11,113 nt of DNA from Mageeibacillus sp. UBA5770 (GCA_002418705.1 DIEQ01000024.1:1-11113), one strand, 5' to 3'; positions 1-8,872 are shown, counted from the first letter of the stretch. Numbers and translations are program-made. Notes: a model not told the origin generated them from the sequence alone.

Positions 1-1446
1 TTTTATGGTTCATGGGGTTATCAGGTTACTGGATTTTTTGCTCCTACTTCAAGGTACGGAAATCCTCAGGATTTTATGTATTTTATAGATTATCTTCATC
101 AGAACGATATAGGAGTCATTCTTGACCGGGTTCCATCTCATTTTCCTGATGATCCTCACGGCTTATATCTTTTTGACGGGACACATCTCTATGAGCATGC
201 TGATAAAAAACTTGGGTATCATCCTGACTGGAAAAGCCAGATTTTTAATTATGGTCGATATGAAGTCCGTCAATTTTTAATAAATAATGCATTATTCTGG
301 CTTGATAAATATCATATAGACGGGATAAGGATAGATGCAGTCGCTTCGATGTTGTATCTTGATTATTCGAGAAAAGAAGGACAGTGGATACCAAACAAAT
401 TCGGTGGCAGGGAAAATCTGGAAGCTATCGAGTTTATAAAACAGCTTAATAGTGAAATTTATAAGAATTTTCCTGATGTACAGACGATAGCAGAAGAGTC
501 AACAGCATGGCCGATGGTTACAAAACCTGTGGATGCTGGCGGCCTTGGATTCGGCATGAAGTGGAATATGGGATGGATGCATGATACGTTAGATTACATG
601 GAGACAGATTATTACGCACGCATATGGCATCATGAGCAGTTCTGTTTTTCCATGATGTATGCATTCTCCGAGAACTTTATCCTTTGCCTTTCCCATGATG
701 AAGTCGTACACGGCAAGAGGAGTCTTCTTGATAAGATGCCGGGGGATACGTGGCGTAAGTTTGCATCTTTCCGTACGCTTATTCTCTATATGCTCGCGCA
801 TCCGGGAAGCAAGCTGACTTTCATGGGATCTGAATTCGGGCAATACATTGAATGGCGGTTTTATGAGCAGCTGGAATGGTTTATGCTCAAGTATGAATCT
901 CACAGACTACTTAAAGATTTTATTGCCCAGGCTAATCTCTTCTACCTGAACAATAAGGCCATGTGGATCAATGACCGTTCCTGGGACGGCTTTGAGTGGC
1001 TCGATACGACTGACCGTGACAACAGCGTATTCCTTTTCCAGAGGAAGGGTGAGACAATAAACGAAAAAATAATTGTCGCGCTGAATATGGTACCCGTACC
1101 GCTTGAAAAGTATCGCATACCGGTTGATGAAGCCGGCAAATATCATATAACACTTAATACGGACGAGATGAAATATGGCGGCAGCGGATATCCGACCGGC
1201 GCGCAGGGAGAGGAGGTATTTGTAACTCAGGAAGGACAATGGAAGGGCAGACCCTACTATATTGAAGTATGCCTGCCGCCTTTAAGCGGTATGTATATTG
1301 AGAAAATCTTTGAGATTGAACAGGATTCTGAAATCGTCCCGGAGAAGGAACCGGATAAGGATTCTAAAAAGATCCTGAAGAAGGAACCGGATAAGGAACT
1401 GGAAAAGGACTTGGATAAGGAACTTGATCAGGAAGAAAAAGACTGA
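1..1446 (+). CDS. glgB: 1,4-alpha-glucan branching enzyme, 5' end outside the window
   Basis: Cytosolic enzyme that cuts alpha-1,4 glucan chains and re-attaches them as alpha-1,6 branches during glycogen synthesis. The frame is open from base 1; the first ATG (76) lies inside the conserved domain, so it is not the start. The 481 visible residues begin around residue 294 of E. coli GlgB (by spacing of the catalytic residues), so the N-terminal CBM48 region and start of the GH13 barrel are missing. GH13 motifs, numbered from the first visible residue: region I DRVPSHFP (D42), nucleophile in [11 protein letters not shown] (D112), acid/base in IAEEST (E165), and SHDEVVHG (H232, D233). The spacings 53 and 68 match E. 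coli D405/E458/D526. Odd points: the region I tryptophan (DWVP) is Arg43; the last 41 residues are a Lys/Glu/Asp tail not found in typical GlgB; the first 480 bases are AT-richer than the rest. The stop is 27 bp before glgC. Confidence 0.96.
   Translation, partial: FYGSWGYQVTGFFAPTSRYGNPQDFMYFIDYLHQNDIGVILDRVPSHFPDDPHGLYLFDGTHLYEHADKKLGYHPDWKSQIFNYGRYEVRQFLINNALFWLDKYHIDGIRIDAVASMLYLDYSRKEGQWIPNKFGGRENLEAIEFIKQLNSEIYKNFPDVQTIAEESTAWPMVTKPVDAGGLGFGMKWNMGWMHDTLDYMETDYYARIWHHEQFCFSMMYAFSENFILCLSHDEVVHGKRSLLDKMPGDTWRKFASFRTLILYMLAHPGSKLTFMGSEFGQYIEWRFYEQLEWFMLKYESHRLLKDFIAQANLFYLNNKAMWINDRSWDGFEWLDTTDRDNSVFLFQRKGETINEKIIVALNMVPVPLEKYRIPVDEAGKYHITLNTDEMKYGGSGYPTGAQGEEVFVTQEGQWKGRPYYIEVCLPPLSGMYIEKIFEIEQDSEIVPEKEPDKDSKKILKKEPDKELEKDLDKELDQEEKD
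1343..1397 (+). repeat. In-frame direct repeat coding the charged GlgB tail
   Basis: A 19-bp perfect direct repeat (agaaggaaccggataagga) occurs at 1343-1361 and 1379-1397, 36 bp (12 codons) apart, so it keeps frame. It encodes two KEPDK(D/E) units; a looser third unit follows (KDLDKELD). This looks like duplication-driven growth of the low-complexity tail at the end of glgB. Confidence 0.85.
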
Positions 1447-1460
1447 TAATTTTAATAATT

Positions 1461-1466
1461 GGAGGG
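1461..1466 (+). promoter_or_regulatory. Ribosome binding site of glgC (fixes its start)
   Basis: GGAGGG lies 7 nt before the ATG at 1474. An in-frame TTG at 1459 would overlap this site, so it is not the start; the ATG gives a protein beginning [14 protein letters not shown], as expected for GlgC. Confidence 0.85.
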
Positions 1467-1473
1467 TGTAGAT

Positions 1474-2736
1474 ATGGCAAAAGCTGACGTTGTCGCAATG
1501 ATTCTGGCCGGAGGACAGGGAGCTCGCCTTGGTGTGCTGACGAAGTATATCGCGAAGCCTGCAGTACCGTTTGGAAGCAGATACCGCATTATAGATTTTC
1601 CATTGTCCAATTGTGCTAATTCCGGAATAGAAACGGTTGGCGTACTGTCACAGTACCAGCCGCTGGCGCTTAATACGTATGTTGGTAACGGCCATCCGTG
1701 GGATCTTGACAGGAATAACGGCGGTGCATATATTTTGCCGCCTTATCAGCGGTCTGGCAGAAGTGACTGGTATAAGGGCACGGCAAATGCAATATATCAG
1801 AATAAGGATTTTATTGATGACTGTGACCCGAAGTATGTACTCATTCTATCGGGTGATCATATTTATAAAATGAATTATGAACGTATGCTTCGCGACCATA
1901 TCAAGACAAAGGCTGACGCTACACTTGCCGTTCTTGAGGTACCGTGGGAAGAAGCCCCGCGATTCGGCATCCTGAATACCGGAGCTGATGATATTATCAC
2001 TGAATTCGTTGAGAAGCCCAAGAAACCGGAGAGCAACCTTGCATCCATGGGCGTCTACATTTTCACTTGGGATGTACTTCGCAAGGCACTTATAGAAGAT
2101 GAAGAAATTCCAGAATCCAATAATGATTTCGGAAGCAACATTGTTCCTATGCTTCTTAAGCAGGGTAAGAAATTGTGTGCCTACCGTTTTTCAGGATACT
2201 GGAAAGATGTCGGTACGATTTCCAGCTTGTGGGAAGCCAACATGGATATTCTCGACAGGCCGGAAGAAATCAATCTTATGGATCGTTCATGGCGTATCTA
2301 CAGCCGGAATCCCGTCAAGCCTTCTCAGTATATTGCTGAAGGCGCAGTTGTAAAGAATTCCGCGCTTACTGATGGCTGCCAGATTTACGGTAATGTCGAG
2401 CATTCCGTACTTTCGAACTCCGTCACTGTTGAGAAAGGTGCAATTGTAAGGGATTCAGTCCTTATGCCCGGTGTAAAAATATGCGCAGGAGCATTCATCG
2501 ACAAATGCATAATCGGATTTAACACGATCATAGGGGAGGGTGTCAGGGCAGGTGCCTCTGTTGCCGGAGAAAGTCCATATCTGAATACCAAGATCTGCAC
2601 GGACGGCATTGTAGTAATTGAGCGCGGCCTTAAGATCAAAGCCAACGCAATTATACCTGCAAACAGTCAGATTGACTGCGATATCCAGGTCGATCCTGAT
2701 CAGAATGTTATCGAAGAAATCTTTCGTGTCCGATAA
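1474..2736 (+). CDS. glgC: Glucose-1-phosphate adenylyltransferase (ADP-glucose pyrophosphorylase), catalytic subunit
   Basis: Makes ADP-glucose from glucose-1-phosphate and ATP, the committed and usually allosterically controlled step of bacterial glycogen synthesis. The product is 420 residues, the usual length. Visible motifs: nucleotide-binding GGQGARL (13-19), KPAVPFG (28-34), [10 protein letters not shown], substrate region [16 protein letters not shown], catalytic LSGDH (Asp128, equivalent to E. coli Asp142), EFVEKP (Lys181, sugar-phosphate binding) and YWKDVGT (242-248). The C-terminal part, from about residue 285, has the repetitive turns of a left-handed beta-helix ([21 protein letters not shown] and following). 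All key residues are present, so this should be the active subunit. It is followed after 26 bp by its paralogue glgD, with which it probably forms a heteromer, as known for Bacillus-type GlgC-GlgD. Confidence 0.97.
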   Translation: MAKADVVAMILAGGQGARLGVLTKYIAKPAVPFGSRYRIIDFPLSNCANSGIETVGVLSQYQPLALNTYVGNGHPWDLDRNNGGAYILPPYQRSGRSDWYKGTANAIYQNKDFIDDCDPKYVLILSGDHIYKMNYERMLRDHIKTKADATLAVLEVPWEEAPRFGILNTGADDIITEFVEKPKKPESNLASMGVYIFTWDVLRKALIEDEEIPESNNDFGSNIVPMLLKQGKKLCAYRFSGYWKDVGTISSLWEANMDILDRPEEINLMDRSWRIYSRNPVKPSQYIAEGAVVKNSALTDGCQIYGNVEHSVLSNSVTVEKGAIVRDSVLMPGVKICAGAFIDKCIIGFNTIIGEGVRAGASVAGESPYLNTKICTDGIVVIERGLKIKANAIIPANSQIDCDIQVDPDQNVIEEIFRVR

Positions 2737-2762
2737 TTAATAAGAAGCGGAGGGGTTTACGC

Positions 2763-3872
2763 ATGTTTATTGATGCAATGGGGCTGATACTGGCTGACAA
2801 TAATAAGATCTCACTTGGAGAAATTTCAAAACCGAGGGCTCTTGCTGCCGTACCTTTTGGAGGACGTTATCGTATTATCGATTACGGACTCTCGAACATG
2901 GTCAATTCAGGTGTCAAGAGCGTTGGGATTTTAACTCTCAATAAATACAAATCATTGATGGATCATTTGGGTACAGGGGCATCATGGGATCTGGACCGTA
3001 AGAATTTCGGCCTTCATATCCTCCCGCCGTATGTCAACTCAGAGTCAATGGGTATGGAAGATGCTGAAGAACTGGTCGGACTTATTGATTTTGTCCGTTC
3101 CAACCGGAGCACATATGTATTTATTTCCAACAGCAACATGATACTCAACACTACATTCAATGAATTTCTTGAAAAACATGAGCAGTCCGGCGCTGACATT
3201 TCCGTCATGTATAACCGCGATGGCATCAAGTTCGGCATACCAAACTATATTTTTGATGTTGACCGCAAGGGGTATGTCAAGGATATGCTCCAGAATCCTG
3301 AAAAGTCTGCTTCGAACCGCTGCAGTCTTGGAATCATTGTCTTAAAAAGAGATCTTTTGATAGACCTGCTTTCAGAAATGATAGCAAGGGGAGAGCGTAA
3401 CTTCGGTGTGCATTCCCTGGTTAAGAAGTATGATACTCTCCGTGTGCGTGCTCATGAATACAAAGGACTGGTCTTAAGAATCAACAATGTTCAGGGATAC
3501 TTCAATTCTTCCATGATGCTGCTTGATGATCAGATAAGAGCCGACCTTTTCTGGAACGGCATGCCGATATACACGAAAGTAAAAGACGAAGCACCGACTC
3601 TGTACTTTGAGAATTCCAAGGTCAGCAACGCCATTATTTCAGATGGCTGCAGGATTATGGGAACTGTTCAGAATTCGATGCTGTTCCGCGGTGTCACGGT
3701 ATCCAGAAACAGTACCATTAAGAATTGCGTTATCATGCAGGATGTTCATATTTCTGAAAATTGTGAACTCGAGAACGTAATTCTTGACAAAAATGCTGTT
3801 ATTCGCCCCGGCATCAAACTTGTCGGGCACAGAGACTATCCTGTAGTAATTGGTAAGGGGGCCATTGTATGA
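2763..3872 (+). CDS. glgD: GlgD, degenerate ADP-glucose pyrophosphorylase subunit
   Basis: A 369-residue GlgC paralogue. It keeps the fold markers (KPRALAAVPFGGRYRIIDYGLSN, WDLDRKNFGLHILPPY and a C-terminal beta-helix with ISDGCRIMGTVQNSML). The glycine-rich nucleotide loop is replaced by LADNNKISLGE (residues 10-20), and the catalytic SGDH by SNSN (122-125), so no Asp is present at the catalytic position. In Firmicutes with this gene pair, GlgD is reported to have little or no activity alone and to modulate GlgC in a heteromer; I infer the same role here. A clear ribosome binding site (cggagggg, 2748-2755) precedes the ATG. The end overlaps the glgA start by 4 bp (ATGA), suggesting translational coupling. 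Confidence 0.95.
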   Translation: MFIDAMGLILADNNKISLGEISKPRALAAVPFGGRYRIIDYGLSNMVNSGVKSVGILTLNKYKSLMDHLGTGASWDLDRKNFGLHILPPYVNSESMGMEDAEELVGLIDFVRSNRSTYVFISNSNMILNTTFNEFLEKHEQSGADISVMYNRDGIKFGIPNYIFDVDRKGYVKDMLQNPEKSASNRCSLGIIVLKRDLLIDLLSEMIARGERNFGVHSLVKKYDTLRVRAHEYKGLVLRINNVQGYFNSSMMLLDDQIRADLFWNGMPIYTKVKDEAPTLYFENSKVSNAIISDGCRIMGTVQNSMLFRGVTVSRNSTIKNCVIMQDVHISENCELENVILDKNAVIRPGIKLVGHRDYPVVIGKGAIV

Positions 3873-5548
3873 ATCCAATTAAAGTTCTTTTTGTATCTTC
3901 CGAGGTTGCGCCGTTCATTAAGGTCGGCGGCCTGGCTGATGTGGTCGGGGCACTTCCGCGCACCCTGGCAAACCAGGGCTGCGATGCAAGAGTAATCCTT
4001 CCGCTTTATAAGAAGATCAAACAGAACCAGGCAGCCAATCTTCACTTCATGGGCTGGAAAATGGTTAAGATGGGCTGGCGGTCCCTTTATGCTGGATTAT
4101 ATTCACTGCAGCTTGACGGAGTTACATATTATTTTATTGATAATGAGTACTATTTTAATTATGACCAGGTCTATCTGGAGTACACGTTTGACATTGAAAG
4201 ATACTGTTTCTTCCAGAGAGCTGTGCTGGAATTCTTAGGTGATTTCATGCAGTTTGAGCCTGATATCCTTCACTGCAATGACTGGCAGACAGGAATGATG
4301 CCGCTTCTTTTGGAAGCTCACTACAAGGCTTTCGGGATTCATGTCAACATGAAGACGGTATATACGATTCATAATTTAAAGTACCAGGGAATTCACGGAC
4401 TTGAAACCATCAAGGATCTTCTTGATCTTCCGGACCGTTTCTTTACCGAGGAACTGACACTGAAGGAAGGTGCCGTGAACTTCATGAAGGCCGGCATAGT
4501 CTATTCCAACTCCGTGACTACCGTTTCACAGACTTATGCATATGAAATTATGACTGAGTACTATGGTGAAGGCCTCAACGCAACCCTTCAGAGATATGCG
4601 TATAAGGTCAGCGGGATTCTAAACGGCATCGATGATAAGGAATACAATCCTTCGCTCGATAAGTATCTTCCAAGTACATTCTCTTATCCTGACTATGCCG
4701 ATGGCAAAGCAAAATGCAAAGAAGCCATTCAGCGCAAGCTTGGCCTTGCAGTCAATCCCGGCGCACCGCTCTGTATCATGATTTCGAGACTTGTAGATCA
4801 GAAAGGACTCGATCTGCTGCTTCGCGTTCTTGATGAGATGCTGTTTGACGGAATGCAGGTCGTTATTCTGGGAACCGGCGATTCCTTTTACGAGCGTGCC
4901 ATGAGTGAAATTGCCAGGAAGAGTCCTGAAAAAATGTCTGCCTGTATTTCATTTGACAATGGACTGGCTCATCTGCTTTATGCAGGTGCGGATATCTATC
5001 TTATGCCATCCCTGTTTGAACCATGCGGACTGTCACAGATGATTTCTATGGCATATGGTACGATTCCGGTAGCTCGTGAGACAGGCGGACTCAAGGATAC
5101 TGTTATTCCCTACAATGAATATACCGGTGAGGGCAACGGTTTTACATTTGCCAATATCAATGCGCATGAGTTCCTTTTTGTAACAAAATACGCCTGTGAT
5201 TTGTATCGCCATCATAAGCTGCAGTGGGCCGGATTGATTAAAAATGCCATGCTTGGTGATTATAGCTGGGATCGGTCTGCCAAAGAATATGCCGGTCTGT
5301 ATTCTCTGATAACAGGCATACCGCTTCATCCCGATTCGGCGGCTGTTCCGCAAGCTCCGGCTGCTACAGAAGTCATGGAAGCTCATATAGAAGAGGCGGC
5401 TCCTGAAGTCATAACGATGCCTGCCGAAGCGGTGAAGCCTGAAGTCGTTGAAGCACCGCCTGAGAAGGCCGTTCCTGAGAAGAAGACGAAAGCTGTTAAG
5501 CGCAGTGCTTCATCCAAAAAAGAAAAGGACGATAAAAAAGCAAAATGA
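3869..5548 (+). CDS. glgA: Glycogen synthase (ADP-glucose-dependent, GT5) with extended C-terminal tail
   Basis: Transfers glucose from ADP-glucose to the non-reducing end of growing alpha-1,4 glucan, in the cytosol. The N-terminal half has the diagnostic KVGGLADVVGALP (Lys18 onward) and HCNDWQTGMMPLL. The C-terminal half has ISRLVDQKGLDLL and PSLFEPCGLSQM, with Glu384 equivalent to the conserved E. coli Glu377. The GT-B enzyme ends near residue 483, the usual length (about 475-490). The remaining ~76 residues are an extra Ala/Pro/Glu-rich stretch turning Lys-rich at the end (KKTKAVKRSASSKKEKDDKK), probably disordered. The start is the ATG overlapping the glgD stop, with an AAGGGGG ribosome binding site 7 nt upstream. 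The stop overlaps the next gene's ATG in the same ATGA manner. Confidence 0.97.
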   Translation: MNPIKVLFVSSEVAPFIKVGGLADVVGALPRTLANQGCDARVILPLYKKIKQNQAANLHFMGWKMVKMGWRSLYAGLYSLQLDGVTYYFIDNEYYFNYDQVYLEYTFDIERYCFFQRAVLEFLGDFMQFEPDILHCNDWQTGMMPLLLEAHYKAFGIHVNMKTVYTIHNLKYQGIHGLETIKDLLDLPDRFFTEELTLKEGAVNFMKAGIVYSNSVTTVSQTYAYEIMTEYYGEGLNATLQRYAYKVSGILNGIDDKEYNPSLDKYLPSTFSYPDYADGKAKCKEAIQRKLGLAVNPGAPLCIMISRLVDQKGLDLLLRVLDEMLFDGMQVVILGTGDSFYERAMSEIARKSPEKMSACISFDNGLAHLLYAGADIYLMPSLFEPCGLSQMISMAYGTIPVARETGGLKDTVIPYNEYTGEGNGFTFANINAHEFLFVTKYACDLYRHHKLQWAGLIKNAMLGDYSWDRSAKEYAGLYSLITGIPLHPDSAAVPQAPAATEVMEAHIEEAAPEVITMPAEAVKPEVVEAPPEKAVPEKKTKAVKRSASSKKEKDDKKAK

Positions 5549-7668
5549 TCATGGATCATCCGGTTTCATCGGAACAGATTTTTCACTATTCCCGCAGTCC
5601 GGAGTACCGCTCGCCGTTTGGCGCGGTACCGACCGGGACGTATGTAGATTTAGCAGTTGATGTATTTTTTCCTTGTGATGAGGTTAAGCTTTGCTATACA
5701 TATGGGCTTTATTCCTTTTCATACAGTGAGATGCTGATGTATCCATCCGAAGACCACCCAAACAAATACCATACAAAAATACGGATGCCCGGGGAACCAA
5801 GTCTTTTTTTCTATTGGTTCCGGGTTAAAAAATCATCTGCTTCTGCGGCAATAAGCACTCGAACAACAGCAAGTGATTTGGAGGCTCCCTCATCGAAGCC
5901 TCCTCTTGCTGTGCAGTATTATGTTCTGTCCCGTCATAAAGCCGATGGAACGGGACGTATCAGTGACGTACCGTCTCGAGTCGGTGCCCACGAAGACCGT
6001 TATCCTGCGGCTTTTCAAATTACCGTATACCACAAGAACTTCAGGACACCCGACTGGTTTAAAGGTGCGCTTCTGTATCAGATTTTTCCTGATCGCTTCT
6101 CGCGTGGAGAATCATATGTCCCAGGTCAGATGCAGGCTGCGAAAAAGGCCGAAGAACGGATCTACCATGACGATTGGTATGAAGAAGTTGATATTCATGG
6201 GAAACCGGAAACCGGATATCTTGCCTGCGACTTTTTCGGGGGGACTTTAGATGGAATTACTGAGAAAATCCCGTATTTGAAGGATCTCAATATTGACTGC
6301 CTATATTTGAACCCTATATTTGAAGCCCGTTCAAACCATCGTTATGATACGGCGGATTATATGACGGCGGATCCGATGCTCGGCGGCAATGATGCTTTTG
6401 CTCGTTTTTCAAAACATATGAATAGAAATAGAATCGCCTTCCTGATTGACGGTGTATTCAGCCATACCGGTGCGGACAGCCGTTACTTTAACAAACTCTC
6501 ACGGTTTGAAGAAAGAGGCGCTTATCAGACAGCTTCCGGCAAAGGCAGCAGCGCATATTCATCCTGGTATACTTTTTTCCATGATGAGACCGGCCGGCTT
6601 TCATATGATTCATGGTGGGGGTTTGCCGACCTTCCCAATGTCAATGAGAACGACCTTTCCTACAGGGAATATATACTTGGCAATAGCGGCGTAATCGAGT
6701 CCTGGCTTAAAAGAGGAACGGAAGGTTTCCGACTTGATGTATCCGATGAGCTTCCCGATTCGTTTTTACGTGAACTTAGATCTGTCGTAAAAGAGCATAC
6801 AAACGAGCAGGGGATTATTCTCGGCGAAGTTTGGGAGGATGCCAGCAACAAGATCAGTTATGGGTCATACCGGGATTTTTTGCTTGGAAATACTCATGAC
6901 TCGGTGATGGGGTATACTTTTAGGGACACTCTTCTCGGCTTCCTCATGGGGGCTTTCGACGCTCAGAGCTTTAATGCCCGTCTGGAATCTTATCGTGAAA
7001 ACTATCCGCCTGAGTCTTATTATTGCATCATGAACCTGATTTCAAGTCATGATGTGCCCCGTGCCATTACGGTAATAAGCGGAACTCCCGATCCGGGTGA
7101 CCGTGAAAAGCAGCGAGTGCTTTCCCTTGATGAGGCTCAGCTGAAGAGAGGTCTTGCTTTGATGCGCCTTGCACTGGTTATACAGATGGGTTACATAGGT
7201 TCTCCATGCATCTATTATGGTGATGAAATTGGTATGCAGGGCTACCGCGATCCGTTCAACAGAAGGACGTATCCCTGGGGGCGGCTTACTGATTCTCAGA
7301 AGGAGCAGCTTACCTTTTATCAGCATATAACCGGTCTGCGCAGAAAACATCCTGTCCTTCGAACCGGTGATTACAGAACCCTTTGGGCGAAGGATGATGT
7401 TTATGTTTTCGAGAGATTTCTTGATGCAAAGCATAATGATTTTTTCGGGAAGCCTTGCGAAGGTGCGTCCCGTATTATTTTTGTGATAAACCGCAGTGAA
7501 AAAATTGCGTATTCCTTTACACTGCAGGATTCAGTAACTCAATTTGAATCCATGCCAAGTCAGGGCGTGCCTGAAGACAATTCATGCCTTGAGAGAATTC
7601 TTAAGGATAGCGGACCGATTCGTATTACTGTCAAGCCATTGTCCTCTCAAATCATTATCAAAAAATAA
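5545..7668 (+). CDS. GH13 alpha-glucanase (neopullulanase/cyclomaltodextrinase/amylopullulanase-like), intracellular
   Basis: A 707-residue alpha-amylase-family hydrolase. Residues 1 to about 165 resemble an N-terminal beta-sandwich of CBM34 type, interrupted by a Ser/Ala/Thr-rich linker near 98-115. The catalytic barrel begins at WFKGALLYQIFPDRFSRG (171 onward). GH13 residues are intact: region I DGVFSHTG (Asp302, His307), nucleophile in GFRLDVSDE (Asp398), acid/base in LGEVWED (Glu428), and SSHDVPR (His502, Asp503). No signal peptide or membrane segment is seen, so it should act in the cytosol, plausibly debranching or shortening glycogen and maltodextrins; exact linkage specificity cannot be read from the sequence. 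The ATG at 5545 overlaps the glgA stop (ATGA); a second in-frame ATG at 5551 is possible. Neither has a good ribosome binding site (only AAAAGGA about 15 nt upstream), so translation probably depends on ribosomes finishing glgA. Confidence 0.9.
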   Translation: MIMDHPVSSEQIFHYSRSPEYRSPFGAVPTGTYVDLAVDVFFPCDEVKLCYTYGLYSFSYSEMLMYPSEDHPNKYHTKIRMPGEPSLFFYWFRVKKSSASAAISTRTTASDLEAPSSKPPLAVQYYVLSRHKADGTGRISDVPSRVGAHEDRYPAAFQITVYHKNFRTPDWFKGALLYQIFPDRFSRGESYVPGQMQAAKKAEERIYHDDWYEEVDIHGKPETGYLACDFFGGTLDGITEKIPYLKDLNIDCLYLNPIFEARSNHRYDTADYMTADPMLGGNDAFARFSKHMNRNRIAFLIDGVFSHTGADSRYFNKLSRFEERGAYQTASGKGSSAYSSWYTFFHDETGRLSYDSWWGFADLPNVNENDLSYREYILGNSGVIESWLKRGTEGFRLDVSDELPDSFLRELRSVVKEHTNEQGIILGEVWEDASNKISYGSYRDFLLGNTHDSVMGYTFRDTLLGFLMGAFDAQSFNARLESYRENYPPESYYCIMNLISSHDVPRAITVISGTPDPGDREKQRVLSLDEAQLKRGLALMRLALVIQMGYIGSPCIYYGDEIGMQGYRDPFNRRTYPWGRLTDSQKEQLTFYQHITGLRRKHPVLRTGDYRTLWAKDDVYVFERFLDAKHNDFFGKPCEGASRIIFVINRSEKIAYSFTLQDSVTQFESMPSQGVPEDNSCLERILKDSGPIRITVKPLSSQIIIKK

Positions 7669-7687
7669 TTTTTCCCGTAATTGGGTC

Positions 7688-7693
7688 GGAGGG
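7688..7693 (+). promoter_or_regulatory. Ribosome binding site of the zinc-ribbon gene (fixes its start)
   Basis: GGAGGG sits only 1 nt before the ATG at 7695 but 7 nt before the in-frame ATG at 7701. The normal spacing argues for 7701 as the true start (MSQDTIQ). Confidence 0.8.
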
Positions 7694-7700
7694 AATGATC

Positions 7701-8810
7701 ATGTCACAGGACACCATCCAAACCGCGGTGACCGAAGAAGCAATACTTTCAGATACGACCGAAGAATCTACTGACAAGAAATGCCCCAACTGCGGAGCTA
7801 CTGTTATATATGACCCCGAAACGCGAGGCATTCTTTGTGAATACTGCGGGTATAAGAAGGCTCTTCCTCCGCCTGACCGTGAAGAGTCTATTGTCGAAAT
7901 AGACTTTATGTCCGCCGAAACCAGGCAAAGTTTCGATTGGGGGGCAAAGAAGAAGTCGATTGTCTGCAGTAACTGCGGCGGTGAAAGTATTTATGACGTC
8001 CTCGAAACAGCAGGCATATGCCCTTTTTGCGGATCAACAAGCGTTATGCCTGCATCAACAACGGATTCGATTGCACCCGGCGGTGTATGCCCTTTTGAAA
8101 TTCCTCTGAATAAAGCCGGCGGACTGTTCAGCAAATGGCTTAAGGGACGTTTATTCACACCGAGTGCTGCCAAAAAGCAGGCAAAACCGGATGCATTCAA
8201 AGGTGTTTACCTTCCTTACTGGACATTTGATTCAATGACAACTTCACCTTTTTCCGGCAAGGCGGGATTTGACCGCAGGGTAAAACGCGGTGATAATTAT
8301 GTCACGGAAACAACCTGGCGAAATGTCTCGGGTGTGTATCAGGAATTTATAGATGACCAGCTTGTCGTTGCAAGTTCCCGTCACGAGCATTCCGGTGTGA
8401 AAAAGGCTGAGCCGTTTGATTTTTCCAGAATGGTTCCATACCGTCCCGAACTTGTCGCCGGTTTTATCGCTGAGCGTTATTCCGTCGGTCTAAAAGAGGG
8501 CTGGTCAAAAGCTCAGGAAATGATCAGAAACCAGCTTCGCTCAAATATCGAGGGCTATATCCGTGGGAACTGGCACGCAGACCGTGCCGGATCCGTGCAG
8601 TTTTCGACTCAATTTGACAGGATAACGTATAAGTATATTCTGATTCCTGTCTGGATTTCCTCGTTCAAATATAAAGGGAAAGATTATCAGTTTGTTGTTA
8701 ACGGACAGACAGGCAAAGTCGGAGGGAAGGCTCCCATTTCTGCACTGCGTGTTACGATAGCAATTCTGATTGCTATTGCCATACTTGCATTGATTATGTA
8801 TTTTTCATAA
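7701..8810 (+). CDS. Tail-anchored protein with two zinc ribbons (TFIIB-type zinc-ribbon family), function unknown
   Basis: A 369-residue protein. Two CxxC...CxxC zinc ribbons are visible: Cys28/Cys31/Cys46/Cys49 (CPNCG, CEYCG) and Cys89/Cys92/Cys107/Cys110 (CSNCG, CPFCG). A domain of about 230 residues follows, with the motifs GGVCPFEIPLNKA, KWLKGRLFTPSA and GVYLPYWTFD. It ends in a hydrophobic segment (about 351-368, VTIAILIAIAILALIMYF), with almost nothing after it, so it should be tail-anchored with the ribbons in the cytosol. Homologues are often named 'TFIIB-type zinc ribbon-containing protein' or mis-named as PriA/replication factor Y-like helicases; no helicase motifs are present here. 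It begins 32 bp after the GH13 gene and is the last gene of the operon. A link to glycogen metabolism rests on position only; its molecular function is not known to me. Confidence 0.85.
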   Translation: MSQDTIQTAVTEEAILSDTTEESTDKKCPNCGATVIYDPETRGILCEYCGYKKALPPPDREESIVEIDFMSAETRQSFDWGAKKKSIVCSNCGGESIYDVLETAGICPFCGSTSVMPASTTDSIAPGGVCPFEIPLNKAGGLFSKWLKGRLFTPSAAKKQAKPDAFKGVYLPYWTFDSMTTSPFSGKAGFDRRVKRGDNYVTETTWRNVSGVYQEFIDDQLVVASSRHEHSGVKKAEPFDFSRMVPYRPELVAGFIAERYSVGLKEGWSKAQEMIRNQLRSNIEGYIRGNWHADRAGSVQFSTQFDRITYKYILIPVWISSFKYKGKDYQFVVNGQTGKVGGKAPISALRVTIAILIAIAILALIMYFS

Positions 8811-8829
8811 CGATATTTTAAATTTTGAC

Positions 8830-8872
8830 AGGCGGGGTTATGGAGTACTTTATAATCCCGTCTTTCGTTTTT
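8830..8872 (+). terminator. Probable rho-independent terminator of the glycogen operon
   Basis: A 12-bp stem (8830-8841 with 8852-8863, two G-T wobbles), 10-nt loop, then TTTCGTTTTT running to 8872. It lies 19 bp after the stop of the last operon gene. The T-tract is interrupted by CG, so efficiency is uncertain. It overlaps a small ORF (8840-8932). Confidence 0.65.

Noticed and set aside
589..1239. Minus-strand ORFs of about 104-110 codons within glgB, and similar ones within glgC, glgD, glgA and the GH13 gene
   Set aside because: All lie opposite conserved enzyme-coding sequence and have no motif or start signal of their own.
1459..1473. TTG at 1459 as the glgC start
   Set aside because: It overlaps the ribosome binding site that serves the ATG at 1474 and would add residues not typical of GlgC.
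2763..3872. GlgD as a broken glgC copy (pseudogene)
   Set aside because: The frame is intact with a good ribosome binding site; loss of catalytic residues with retention of the fold is the normal state of GlgD.
7695..7700. ATG at 7695 as the start of the zinc-ribbon gene
   Set aside because: It is 1 nt from the ribosome binding site, whereas the ATG at 7701 has 7-nt spacing.
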